In this document: positions 34,361 through 48,038 of the stretch, piece by piece
Numbering within the stretch: position 1 is the stretch's first letter
Layout: the number at the start of each line of letters is the position of its first letter
Source of the DNA: Flaccisagitta enflata
Taxonomy: Eukaryota > Chaetognatha > Sagittoidea > Aphragmophora
Direction: 5' to 3'
DNA: 64,000 nt
NCBI GenBank assembly: GCA_965153355.1
Contig: OZ231127.1
Coordinates: 97,092,001-97,156,000 of the forward strand
The notes under the pieces: generated by a model
Seen by the model: the letters and a program-made list of their open reading frames with translations, nothing else
Database searches by the model: none
Told to the model about the DNA's origin: nothing
Program-made: the position numbers and the translations under genes

Positions 34361-35679
34361 TGATGATGAAGTGATGGGCGGATGAAAGATTCGAGATTCA
34401 TGTTCAAGAAATTGATGCACGTGGATTTCTTTCATGGTGCGTTTTAAGAAATTGACCTCAATTTCATTCTTTTTAAAGAAAATTGGTTTAAAAAACTGCA
34501 TAAGATCCAGATGACGGACGAAATTGCGGTAAAAATCGAAGAAGTCTAGCATTTTTTAGGCGTTTTTTAAAAAAAGTATTATTCTTTGTATGATTCTCTA
34601 ACCATTGATTCTTTTTTATTTGATGCGTGTGGAAATTTGAAAAGGAGGGGGAAATCCATGATCAAAATTCGCCTGTCTACCACCTACTACCTTCTTACTT
34701 TCCATGGCCCGCAATCTATTTTCAATGATGCAGGCTGCCCTTGTTTGAATCTTTTTTTTTTTCAAGACAATCACTTTTGACACTGTCCATTTCTGACTCA
34801 AATAGCTCAGCTTACCACATGCACATGCCCACCTGCCCCTGTAACATAATTAATCGTTGACCTACTTTGGTAGTTTGGTTTGAATTTCATGGCACCAACA
34901 TGACATTTTCTTGATTATGCGCTTTGGAAAACATTTTCCACGACTACGGGATTGTGTTTGTGATCATAACTCATTTGTACGCCAACCCCTCCCCAACTTA
35001 CCCTTACCCACTTACCCTTGCCCCACGTACCCTTACCCCAGCTAAACTTACCCGACTTACCCTTGCCCCACTTAGCCTTACCCCACTTAACCTCACTCCG
35101 CATGTTTTTAGCCAATCCACATGATAACCATGACTAAGATTACATATGCTCCAATCATGTCAGCCATTTGGATTAGCACTTGTATTCTAAATGCGGTGCT
35201 GATTCAGCACTGCTGAACCGATGACCATGACTTGCACCTGCAGTCCTGCATTCAGTGAACAACTGCGGAAGATTATCACTGGGAAGAAGTCAACTATCGC
35301 TGCTCAACAGTCAACACCCAGAAGTGAGCAAACATGCTATTTTTATGTGCATGGCCAGCCCAAAACGAGTCAAGTTAGAGAGTACACGCATCCAATCCTC
35401 AATCAATGGGCTATCGCAATATCGAAGAAAACGTTCATCCAGCCATACAGACAAACTAAGAGAGAGGGTTAGAGAAATGATGTGAAGTAGTTTTCAAGTG
35501 GAAAACAAGCCCATTACACCCTCGAGTGCACCAGGCACGAGGCAAAAACAAAGTATATAACTGACCATTGTTAAAAATTACGCAATTAATTGATCCATGA
35601 GAAAAAAGGATACATGATTTGAAGCACCGCGTCAGAACTCGCGAGAGCATTTGACCGTAAAATTGTTCAACCATACCAA
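34361..35679. other. No recognisable gene; CTTACCC-rich patch
   Basis: Bases 34985-35100 carry degenerate ACTTACCCTTACCCC-like units (about 10-12 bp). Short frames such as 35221-35472 on the plus strand show no recognisable domain. Confidence 0.45.
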
Positions 35680-35934
35680 GGGCGTGTTTCTAGTGAGCGC
35701 CAAAAACGCGTTTGCTCCCGTGAAACGCGATAACAGTGTGAACACATATTCAAGAATTTCAACTGTCCCACGAGGGAGTGAGCGAAGTGAGTGAGCGAGC
35801 CCGTGAACGGAGCGAGCGAGCGAAGCGAGCGTAGCGAAGCGGAGCGAGCGGAGTGAGCGGTGCGAGCGAACGAACGTAGCGAGCGACCGAGTGGCAGGTT
35901 CAAAACGCGATCGTCTTTGACTAGAAACGCCCCC
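35680..35934 (+). mobile_element. Harbinger/Tourist-like MITE, copy 2
   Basis: This 255 bp element has the same length, ends and GAGCGAGCGAAGCG interior as copy 1, with CAA on both sides (35677-35679 and 35935-35937). It is a second full-length copy. Confidence 0.82.
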
Positions 35935-35937
35935 CAA

Positions 35938-36489
35938 ATTAGGAATGCAGTGGATGTCCGAGAAGGAAACAATCGACTATGTATTCATGTAGCCTTGTAA
36001 GATTATGAATGCGGAAATTTTGAGAGAGAAAAAAAAAGAAGAATAGATGAAAAAAATTATTGAAAAAAAAGGAAAAAAAAAAGAATCCGACGGCCGTTAA
36101 AGAATGAGAATTATCGAGGAAAGATGCCGGTATTGGGGAAAAAAAATGAGAAGATTAAAAACTTTCCTTATGATTCTTTTTTTTTTCTTTAAACTTGGTA
36201 ACCATGTAAAATTTACATCATGCATGGTATCAATGGAGAGATGATGGTAGCGTTGGTAGAGAAATTATTCAACTTTTTTTTTCATCTTCTCAAACTCTTT
36301 TATTTTTCAAATTCTTTTTTTGAAAAAAGCTCACGCGCGTTGCTGGAAGTTGGAAGAAATGCAAGAATGAGGAGAAAAAAAAATGAGATGAGAAGCAATG
36401 AAGGAAAAAAAATATAGGGAAATAAAAAAAAGGAAAATGAGGGGGAAAAAAAGGGGGAAATGAAAGACAGAGAGAGAGAGTGAGAGAGA

Positions 36490-36584
<95 letters not shown>

Positions 36585-36590
36585 TATTAT
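35938..36590. repeat. A-rich stretch leading into (GA)n
   Basis: A-rich and T-rich low complexity is followed by (GA)n at about 36470-36580. No gene recognised. Confidence 0.7.
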
Positions 36591-37111
36591 CAAAACTTTT
36601 CAGACGTTGAATTTGAAATTCCCGGGATCAAAAATGAAATTTTGCGGCATGTGCGGGGAATAATCAGCAGGTCTTGCGTCGGTTACGATTGGGCAGGGGC
36701 AGAAATAAAAATCTGCGACATGTGCCTGTGGGCAGGGACGAACACGAAATAAAATAATTGCAAAATGGCTGAGAGATGCAATCAAGTCAGAGGTAAGGTG
36801 GTCATGGGTAAGAATTGAAATGGGTACACCCATGGGTAATTTGGGTCGAGTAGAGTAGATTGATTTTATTCACATATCGGCCACAGCCAGAGCCACACTG
36901 CTTATGATTACTCCCTTTTGCCGATGAGTCTCAACCATTAGTCTCAACCTCGTATACAATTAATTCTCCCATCCCCATATAGATGGTCTTTAACTAGCAT
37001 TGCGTCTTTTCTTTAATTTCATTATCACCATTTATGATCAAGAAATGCCTCCTTTGGGTCTACGTCTCACACCCATTTAATTCTCGAAGCTGTGTTCCTT
37101 AGTAATCTTAA

Positions 37112-37266
37112 GGTGCGTCTGCATTAATCACCTTATTCGGATATTCTACCTGGATAACAATATGCGGATATTCTACATAGTGAATTTACAAAATTTACTA
37201 CATGAAATATCCGGATATTAATATCCAAATAGAATATCCGAATAAGCTGATTAATGCGGACGCACC
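37112..37266. mobile_element. 155 bp MITE with TTAA target duplication
   Basis: The ends GGTGCGTCTGCATTAATCA and, inverted, GGTGCGTCCGCATTAATCA are bounded by TTAA at 37108-37111 and 37267-37270. The interior carries further inverted TTATTCGGATATTCTA blocks. A TTAA target fits piggyBac or Kolobok-type non-autonomous elements. Confidence 0.8.
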
Positions 37267-37377
37267 TTAAGATTATCTTTCTCATTTGAAGAACAGCATC
37301 AACGCATTTTCCGAGGCTCGCGACTCCATACAATATTTTTGGGTCGATTCATCCGTCAATCAATGTCTTAGCATAAC

Positions 37378-37480
<103 letters not shown>

Positions 37481-37644
37481 TTGAGGAGAATTTTACATAC
37501 AAATAAAGATTAGGGAAAAGAAAGCACGCCAACAGATTTGGTGAAAGAATGTAAATGAATGAGCCAGATGCGTGGGTAAACCTATTAAAACTAGGGCGCA
37601 TCCCTTACGTGAGTCCTCAGCTCACTCCATCTCTCTCTCTCTTA

Positions 37645-37913
37645 GGGGGCGTTTCTAGTCAAAGACGATCGCGTTTTGAAAGGGCCACTCGGTCGCTCGC
37701 TACGTTCGTTCGCTCGCACCGCTCACTCCGCTCACTCTCTCCGCAACGCTCCGCTTCGCTACGCTCGCTTCGCTCGCTCGCTCCGTTCACGGGCTCGCTC
37801 ACTCACTTCGCTCACTCCCTCGTGGGACAGTTGAAATTCTTGAATATGTGTTCACGCTGTTATCGCGTTTCACGGGAACAAACGCGTTTTTGGCGCTCAC
37901 CAGAAACACGCCC
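37645..37913 (-). mobile_element. Harbinger/Tourist-like MITE, copy 3
   Basis: The same element in opposite orientation, GGGGGCGTTTCTAGTC... to ...CCAGAAACACGCCC, 269 bp, with a TTA duplication (37642-37644 and 37914-37916). Confidence 0.85.
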
Positions 37914-38114
37914 TTACTCTCTCTTTAATGCTCGTTTCGCGTTCTAATTCAATCTCATTAATATGCCTAATAGGCAGCCTATGTAGGCTCTTATGGATTT
38001 CCCTTTCCTTCTCCTCTTCAGCTCTTGAGCATTTTTGCCTCCCCCCCCCCTTTCTCTCTCACTGGCAGCGGCCGGTCCACGCTCGTAGTAGTGATATTCT
38101 TTCACTCTCTCTCA

Positions 38115-38551
38115 GGGTGCGTTTCTAGTCACAGATAACCGCGTTTTGAACAGGCCACTCGGCTGCTCGCTACATTAGTTAGCGCAAACCGCGCACTCTG
38201 CATTCTTGCTCCACAGCACTCCCCTTTGGTCAGCTCGCTTTGCTTGCTCGCTATGTTTACTGGCTCGCTCATTCACTTTGCTCACTCTCTCATGGGACAA
38301 TTGAAGTTGATGAATACAGAATGTAGTGAAACCCCTTAAAAACAGATGTGAAAGGACCAACAAATTTCATTTGTTGTAGGCGGATTTCTGTTAAAAAAAA
38401 GAATGATCGGGGGGGGGACTAAGATTTCATATCCGTTATAGGCGGATTTCTGTTACTCTCGGATCCGTAATAGCGGGTGTTACTGTATGTGTTCACACTG
38501 TTAACAAGTTCAATGGGAACAATCGTGCTTTGTGTCCTCATTGGAGACACA
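38115..38551 (-). mobile_element. Degenerate MITE copy 4 with nested insertion
   Basis: It begins GGGTGCGTTTCTAGTC and follows copy 3 with substitutions up to TGAATA. It is then interrupted by a 169 bp element and resumes TATGTGTTCACACTG. The right end (AGACACATTC) is decayed. Confidence 0.7.
38317..38485. mobile_element. Tc1/mariner-like MITE inside MITE copy 4
   Basis: The element runs CAGAATGTAGTGAAACCCC... to ...GCGGGTGTTACTG with TA on both sides. Removing it with one TA restores TGAATATGTGTTCAC, exactly the sequence of MITE copy 3. The TA insertion is therefore directly demonstrated. Related GGATTTC-GTTACTC-CGGATCC blocks occur at 7212-7240 and 27280-27302. Confidence 0.85.
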
Positions 38552-39154
<603 letters not shown>

Positions 39155-39404
39155 GTAGCCAACGTCGTATTCAAATATGCAATTGAGGCATGCAAATCAC
39201 GTTGAGTTTGCGAATCGGTTGAAGCGTAAAAATGCGAATTTCGTCTCATTCATGGGATTTTGAGGAATGTCAATCCAGGTCAATTTTCAGGTGCGCCTCG
39301 AAGGAGGGGGGGGCGGAGGGGGCGGGGGGACGGGGGGGACGGATCGAGTTGCTTTTCACCTCGTAAAATTCTCGCGAAAATCTGCGCTTATTTTTGAATC
39401 GGGC

Positions 39405-40012
<608 letters not shown>

Positions 40013-40505
40013 TGACAACAAGTTTTTTTAAATCTCCTTGAGTCAGGCGCCTGGTTGCCTTCTTTCACCCAAACAAGGAATCAAGTGTAAGATTAGCCTT
40101 AGGTTCAACATTCACCACCCGCAGCACTTCTATTCTCTTCTATTGAAATCAATTCATTCATATTTTTGTAATTTCAATTCTTTGTTTATTCGATTCCTGT
40201 GTCTTATCGCATCTAAACATAGAACGACTGGTTAAGTTTTCTATACTTGAAAACTTTCTGATGGTACCATTTATTAACTATACGAACACCTAGAAAGAAA
40301 CGTCAACCTTAGAAAAACACTGCGATTTAAAAAAATTGTTCTACTGACCCCAGATTAGTCGCAAGTAAAAAAAAACTGCTTTAATGTTTTCAAATGCGAC
40401 CAACTTGACATCAGTGGGTTAATCTATATAGGAGCAGCATGTTTGTAAAGCTGTCCGAATATTAGTGAGCTAGATAGTAACGGGATCACAGCAACTTTTT
40501 CTCAA

Positions 40506-40923
40506 TACCACTTGGATAAAAAAAAAAGACGCACCTATCTATCAATTGATAAAACAGATAAAAAAAATAATTTTAGCTATTTTCAAGAAGGACATTTTGA
40601 AAGATTTAAAAAAAAATCTTTCATTCTAGATCAATCCCAGATCTGTATCTCAAACGGTTTAGGAGCTAGAGCTCTGTAAAGAGAAGCACTATTTTGCTAA
40701 AATGCATTTTTTTCATAGGGATTGCAAAACTGAAATAGGCAACGTTTTTACTCAAACTGATGCCGTTTCTAAATGAAAAAAGATAGCAATACCAGATTGG
40801 CGCCAAATGAAAGTACTTTCAAAGCGCTTCAAAATGACCTTAGATTTTCTATAGTTTTTTGAAGATTTATTGGCTAAATTAACCATTTGAAAGTGCGTCT
40901 TTTTTTTTTTTATTCGCGTGGTA
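40506..40923. mobile_element. TIR element with CCAC...AAAAGACGCAC ends
   Basis: The left end CCACTTGGATAAAAAAAAAA followed by GACGCAC is mirrored by the right end (reverse complement CCACGCGAATAAAAAAAAAA, then GACGCAC). About 415 bp, AT-rich, no transposase. Target duplication unclear. Bases 40275-40365 just upstream resemble 43790-43870. Confidence 0.6.
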
Positions 40924-41515
40924 ATGTCTCTCATCTAATGGCAGTTTGGTGGAGATTAATCACACAACTGAAAATCCACTTTTGTTACGCGTATTTACTG
41001 TAAAATTACAATTTCATTAAAGATTAAGATCAAACTACGTTGGAAGATTTATCGTGCTTAACGATTACAAAACGAAATTTACTTGACGAATGAAAAGTTG
41101 ATTTAAAGTTTCTAGCGCAGCAGAATATCATGTGTACTTTGTTTTGTTTCAGTTCTTTCAAACTAGTTCATTTGTCAATCGTTATGAAATTCGAGAAACC
41201 ACCTTTGACGCGATACTTTTACTCTTATCTTGCAACAGTAGGTATTCGTTTTTTGGGATCTCCTGCTCACTGGAACTACAATATCCCTGATGAAAAAAAA
41301 ACTTGAGTCTACACCTCAGATTTCATACGAATGATGAGATTGAGTTTGTTATGCGCTAAGCCTGAGGTTGCGTACAAATTTACGTACAGCAGGGCAAGGT
41401 TCCACTTTGGTAGTACATTAAGAAGGACAAAAACGACATCAATCAATTTGGGTGGTCCAAACAGTTCCTTGACGCTGAACGAAACCTTTTAGCCTAGGAG
41501 AAGCCTCAAAAACAA

Positions 41516-41748
41516 GTGACGCGGGGTCACAATATCGTTGCGGACGGGTGGGCAGGGGCATCCAACCCCCATCCATACCCATACCCATCCCAATACTCAA
41601 ACATACACAAAAAGTATCAAAAACGCTCGTTTTCCCACATTCCAACTCGATGACCACGGACCAACGGACCGACGGACGGACGGACCAACGGACCAATCGA
41701 CGGACGGACGGACAAAGCATCTTATAGAGTTGCGTGTCCGCAACTAAA
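41516..41748 (-). mobile_element. S element, copy B
   Basis: On the minus strand it starts TTTTTAGTTGCGGACACGCAACT. The stem AGTTGCG/CGCAACT (41728-41745) replaces AGTCGCG/CGCGACT of other copies by paired substitutions. Then come GACGGACGG-type units, AAAACGCTCGTTTT, and the GCGGACGGGTGGGCAGGGGC block at the far end. Confidence 0.75.
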
Positions 41749-41874
41749 AAATTCAAGAGCCATCGAGAAGCATTATCTAGAGGGAGCTTGGACAGAAAAG
41801 TATGGGGTATTGGACTGACCTTCCGACCATCCTACTAACTGCTCGTAGTAAATCAGTGATCTGGAAGACAAAGG

Positions 41875-41963
41875 ATCATGATGATGACGACGACGACGAC
41901 GACGACCACGATGTCGATGACAACGACGACGACAACTACGACAACGACGATGTCGATGTCGAT

Positions 41964-42004
<41 letters not shown>

Positions 42005-42075
42005 TGTCGATGACAACGACGACGGTAATGACGACGACGACAACTACGATGTCGATGACAACAACCACGTCAATG
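41875..42075. repeat. Mixed GAC/ACA/GAT trinucleotide tract
   Basis: Interleaved GAC, ACA and GATGTCGAT words on the plus strand; coding-like Asp-rich frames are compositional. Confidence 0.9.
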
Positions 42076-42377
42076 ATAAAGACGACCACGATGTGAAAAT
42101 GACCATCACGTGCATCATCATCATCGACCCCGCAAATACTAAAAACGTCTTACGCAAAGTCGAAGGCGAGAAAATTAACATTCTCTCCCAGAGATGCCTT
42201 TCCCATGGGTTTCTTGTTTGCTCGCATGATCATGATGATGAGGAGCATTAGTAGGGAGATGAGGAAGAGGAGGATGAGGTGAGGGAGGATGAAGATGATG
42301 ATAATCAGTTGATCACGCTCATTCGCCGGTCATCGGGGTTCTTACGCACTATCTTTTGCCAAGATCACGTGATGTGG

Positions 42378-42760
<383 letters not shown>

Positions 42761-42903
42761 AGAACGCCAGTTAGATAGACACGCACACAGAAAAAGAGGG
42801 GAATGGAAAAAGGAGAGAGAGTCCATACATTTCATAACCCTCACCATCGTGATTCATTAGGGAGCTGGAAAATGCCTCGAGCCTGGTTTTGATCGATTAT
42901 TTC

Positions 42904-44110
<1,207 letters not shown>

Positions 44111-44460
44111 GCCAGCGAATAAAAACTATTGAGCTAGATAGTAAATCATGTGCAACAACCCGTTCGCGTTCACCCACTCACCTATCTTGTGCAAACCTCC
44201 AACTCCCACCACCAATGCCCGTCATGCAATCTGCCAAACACCTACCCTCCACTCCGAACCCTCCTCCCCCCTCTATCATCCAACCCTCCACACAGTGCCA
44301 ACGCTGCAACCCTCCACTGGTCACTCACCCCCATCATGCACCCCTCAATCCACCCGACCATCCCCCATCCCATTACACATCCCTCCACTGGTTACTCTCC
44401 CCGGCATGAGCCCTCTAGACAACCACCCTCGACGCAGTTTCCCCCCTCCCCCCTTCACAC

Positions 44461-44612
44461 ATGACTCACCCTCATCATGCACCCCTCCATCCACCCAAAC
44501 ACCCACCCATCCCTCCACATATGACTCACCCTCATCATGCACCCCTCCATCCACCCGAACGCTCACCCATCCCTCCACACATGACTCACCCTCGTCATGC
44601 ATCCCTCCATTC
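44461..44612. repeat. 60 bp minisatellite, 2.5 units
   Basis: ATGACTCACCCTCATCATGC begins at 44461, 44521 and 44581, giving an exact 60 bp period with CCCTCCATCCACCC in each unit. The C-rich DNA around it (44110-44630) is open in several frames without protein features. Confidence 0.9.
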
Positions 44613-44856
44613 GAGGGCCTCTTTTAAGTGTATATATCCGCGCAGATTTCCTCCAAAGCTTTTTGCCGTCCATCCGACTCAAAGCAAGATTTACTTCCCT
44701 CCAACGAATTTTCACCAACTTTCACCTTCGCCCAAGGCTTTGGTTTTTTTTTATATAGAAGGATAAATGAATGCGCACATTGTGCTTTGATTCAAACCCT
44801 CGACCTAAAACAAAATTCTTTGCGAATTTGAATTTCAAATGAACTCAAAGAGAAAG

Positions 44857-44857
<1 letters not shown>

Positions 44858-44941
<84 letters not shown>
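44858..44941. repeat. (GA)n microsatellite
   Basis: Uninterrupted GA dinucleotide. Confidence 0.95.
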
Positions 44942-44944
<3 letters not shown>

Positions 44945-45155
44945 AAGAAGTAAATCCCAATTCGGAACGAGAAAGGATAACAACTGACCCATGGTAATCT
45001 TTTTTTTTCCTTTTTCCTCCAAACTGCAAAAGTCAGGACTCAGGACAAGTTTGGATACTCAGGAATAGTTAGTTTTACAAATTAGTTTGTTAGAAAAGAA
45101 AGTTAAAGGACTGATAGTGATAGTGATAGTGAAAGGGATATCTTGCCTATGCACT

Positions 45156-46014
45156 GTTCAGCATCAGAAAATTACATTTTTGGTTGTGAATGTACGAATT
45201 AAAAAAAATCCTTTTCGTATCTTTAATTATCTAACAAATTGTCTTTCTTCTTTTGGATTGAATTTCCAATCCATTTGTTTGTACAATGAAAATTCTCACG
45301 ATTGCATAGTACGTCACTTAAAGCACCCCAAACTTCAACTATGGCTCTCACCATTCTTACCACAGTTGAGGCTTGGTAAAAAAACATTCCATGCAAAATT
45401 TTGGGCCTCTGAGATAGCAGGAACCTTCGTTAGGGTTAGGTTGAAGTTTGTATTGAATTAGCATTGAAATCAATATTTCTATTTTGCAAATTTTGTCTCT
45501 GCCATAGAATTCTATGGAAATTTCATTGTCACCCTAACGAAGGTTCCTGCTATCTCATAGGCCCAAAATTTTGCATGGAATATTTTTTTACCAAGCCTCA
45601 ACTGTGGTAGGATTGGTGAGAGCCATAGTCGAAGTTTGGGGCGCTTTAAGTGACGTACTATGCAATCGTGAGAATTTTCATTGTACAAACAAATGGATTG
45701 GAAATTCAATCCAAAAGAAGAAAGACAATTTGTTAGATGATTAAAGATACGAAAAGGATCTTTTTTTAGTCGCGTGCTACGCGACTCTACACCCCGCTTT
45801 GTCGGTCCGTCCGTCGGTCCATCCGCCCGTCCGTCGGTCCGTCACACTTTACTTTTTTTGTTTTTTGCGGTTTTTGGCTTCACTGCTCCTGCCCAAATGA
45901 TCTGGTGACCTCAATTTCTGCCCCTGCCCACCCGCACGCGACTGGGGTAGCCGTGTATCCGGCCTTGTTAATTCGTACATTCACAACCAAAAATGTAATT
46001 TTCTGATGCTGAAC
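45156..46014. mobile_element. Foldback element F, copy 1, split by S element
   Basis: GTTCAGCATCAGAAAATTAC at the left is mirrored by GTAATTTTCTGATGCTGAAC at the right, and the arms pair almost throughout (for example CTTTCTTCTTTTGGATTG, AGTACGTCACTTAAAG and GGAACCTTCGTTAGGGT). The right arm is interrupted at 45769-45967 by S element C. A shorter relative of the inner part lies at 56950-57308. Non-coding. Confidence 0.88.
45769..45967 (+). mobile_element. S element, copy C, with TTA duplication
   Basis: The hairpin AGTCGCG/CGCGACT is at 45768-45786, followed by CTACACCCCGCTTTGTCGGTC and further GTCC-type units, CTGCTCCTGCCC, TGCCCCTGCCCACCCG, an inverted AGTCGCGTGC copy, and the end CCGTGTATCCGGCCTTG. 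The left arm of foldback F shows the empty site; comparison gives TTA on both sides (45766-45768, 45968-45970). This is the best-defined S copy. Confidence 0.85.
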
Positions 46015-46097
46015 ATCAATCCACTCTTTTAAGGGAAAGGATTAGCTGGAGTGGTAAGTATTCCAAGGGACAGAATACGGCGCATGCGCAAAAAACA

Positions 46098-46251
46098 TAC
46101 GTAACGCGGGGTTACAATATCGTCCCGGACGGTTGGGCCGGAATGCCCCCCCCCCCCCCCCGCCACACAAGCGTCTAAAACGCTCGTTTTGCCACTTTTT
46201 GATTCGTGCTCACGGACAAACCCTTCATGGCGTCGCTAGTCCGCGACTAAA
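46098..46251 (-). mobile_element. S element, copy D
   Basis: On the minus strand it starts TTTTTAGTCGCGGACTAGCGACG (stem GTCGC/GCGAC), then GGGTTTGTCCGTGAGC, AAAACGAGCGTTTTAG, a C-run and CCGTCCGGGACGATATTG. It is truncated at the far end. Confidence 0.65.
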
Positions 46252-46439
46252 AACTGATACAGACGGCCCAATGTAAGGGGCTTTTCTTTTTCCCAACAGT
46301 GAAAAAAAGAGACAAGAAATTGATATCTAATTTTACTGACGAAAGACATATGGCCAAGCATGAATATGAAAAAGTGAGTTCTGACCGTCTATTCACGTCA
46401 ACTCCTAAAGAAACGCGTGTGCGCGTAAGTGGGCAGGAA

Positions 46440-46462
46440 TAGCCGAAAAGAAAGAAAGAAAA

Positions 46463-46543
<81 letters not shown>

Positions 46544-46547
46544 ACGA

Positions 46548-46615
<68 letters not shown>

Positions 46616-46618
46616 AAA

Positions 46619-46690
<72 letters not shown>

Positions 46691-46740
46691 GAAAGAAAAA
46701 AGAAAGAAAGAAAGAAAGAAAAAAGAAAGAAAAAGATGCA
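46440..46740. repeat. (GAAA)n microsatellite
   Basis: About 300 bp of GAAA tetranucleotide with rare interruptions, flanked on the right by A-rich DNA to 47000. Confidence 0.97.
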
Positions 46741-47139
46741 GAAAACAAGTAAGAAAAATGAAAAGTAAAAAAAGAAACAATGAAACAAGTAAACAAAGAC
46801 AGAATGAAAGACAGAACAAAAGACAGTGAATGACGCGACGGAGAAAAAGAGAGAAGGAAACATTGAAGGAAAGAAAGCGAGACAAGATGATCAAGATGAT
46901 CAAGATAAACAAATATATAAAAAAAAAACAAAAAAAAACAAAACAATGGAAATCGTTGGAAGGGGAAGAAAAAGGATAGAAAGTAAAGAAAAAAAAAATG
47001 ATTGCCTGAAAAAGTGAGCCACGCCCGTACAATGTTTTCCGGCTTAACGTCCTATTCTCCTTTGTATGAATCAATCACATCTTTGATCAAATCGTAAAGA
47101 GAATCACGCCCCACTTTCCTTGTTTTTTCTTTCTTTCTT

Positions 47140-47142
47140 TCC

Positions 47143-47190
<48 letters not shown>
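47140..47190. repeat. (TC)n microsatellite
   Basis: Short TC array. Confidence 0.95.
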
Positions 47191-47193
<3 letters not shown>

Positions 47194-47429
47194 GGTCAGA
47201 TTGACATTGTCGGTTGTGCATTGAAAGCAATAAGATGCAAGAGTAAAAGTTTTGCTTTGCGCCCCCCCCCCCAAAAAAAAAAGAAGAATCAAAGATCCAA
47301 CAAATCGAAATTAGCTCCGAGGAAATAACCTCACTGATGCCGCCGCCTGATTATCTAAACCTATACGCGTTTTCGATCTATCCTGCATTTATTTCCTTTA
47401 TCTTTTCGTCCCATCAGCTTGCTTGACTG

Positions 47430-47436
47430 TCTATCC

Positions 47437-47493
<57 letters not shown>

Positions 47494-47603
47494 GCTGTCT
47501 TTTTGTATGGCTGGCTGTCTGTATGGCTGTCTGTCAGTCTGTCAGTTTGTCTGTCTGGCTGTCTGTCTGTCGTTCCGTCTGTCTGTCTGTCTGTCTGTCT
47601 GCC

Positions 47604-47663
<60 letters not shown>

Positions 47664-47795
47664 GGGCTGTCTCTCTGTCGTTCCGTCTATCTATCTGCCT
47701 GTCTGTCTCTCTGTCTCTCTGTCTCTCTGTCTGTCCGTCTGTGTCTGTCTGTGTCTGTCTGTGCCTGTCTGTCTTTCTGTCTGTCTTTCTGTCGA
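47430..47795. repeat. (TGTC)n microsatellite with variants
   Basis: About 365 bp of TGTC-type units with GGCTGTC and TCTC variants. Confidence 0.95.
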
Positions 47796-47881
47796 TTCTT
47801 CAAAAAGCAGTTTAAAGTTTTAATTGCTTGTTTTCAATTAATTCCATGAAAAAAAAAAAACGTTTCCTCATGGTCAAAAAA

Positions 47882-48038
47882 CAAGGCCGGATACACGGCG
47901 ATCCAGTCGCGGACGATTGGGCAGGAGCGGTAAAGCGAAAACCGCTCGTAATTCAAAAATGTGACGGACCGATTGACATACGGACCGACCTACCGACCGA
48001 CACGGCAAGGTGTAGAGTCGCGTGTCCGCGACTAAAAA
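47882..48038 (-). mobile_element. S element, copy E
   Basis: On the minus strand it starts with the stem AGTCGCG/CGCGACT (48016-48033) and CTACACCTTGCCGTGTCGG, and ends CCGTGTATCCGGCCTTG. It is short (about 155 bp) but has both ends. An inverted CAGTCGCGGACG copy lies near the far end. Confidence 0.78.

Noticed and set aside
45766-45970. S elements as SINEs (TAAAAA end read as a tail) or as Helitrons (hairpin followed by CTAA)
   Set aside because: At the one site with an empty counterpart the junction fits a 3 bp TTA duplication, not a long SINE duplication or an A/T insertion without duplication. Not fully excluded, since other copies have A-rich flanks.
46247-47074. 275-codon Phe/Leu/Ser frame on the minus strand
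   Set aside because: It is mostly the (GAAA)n array read as TTTC codons.
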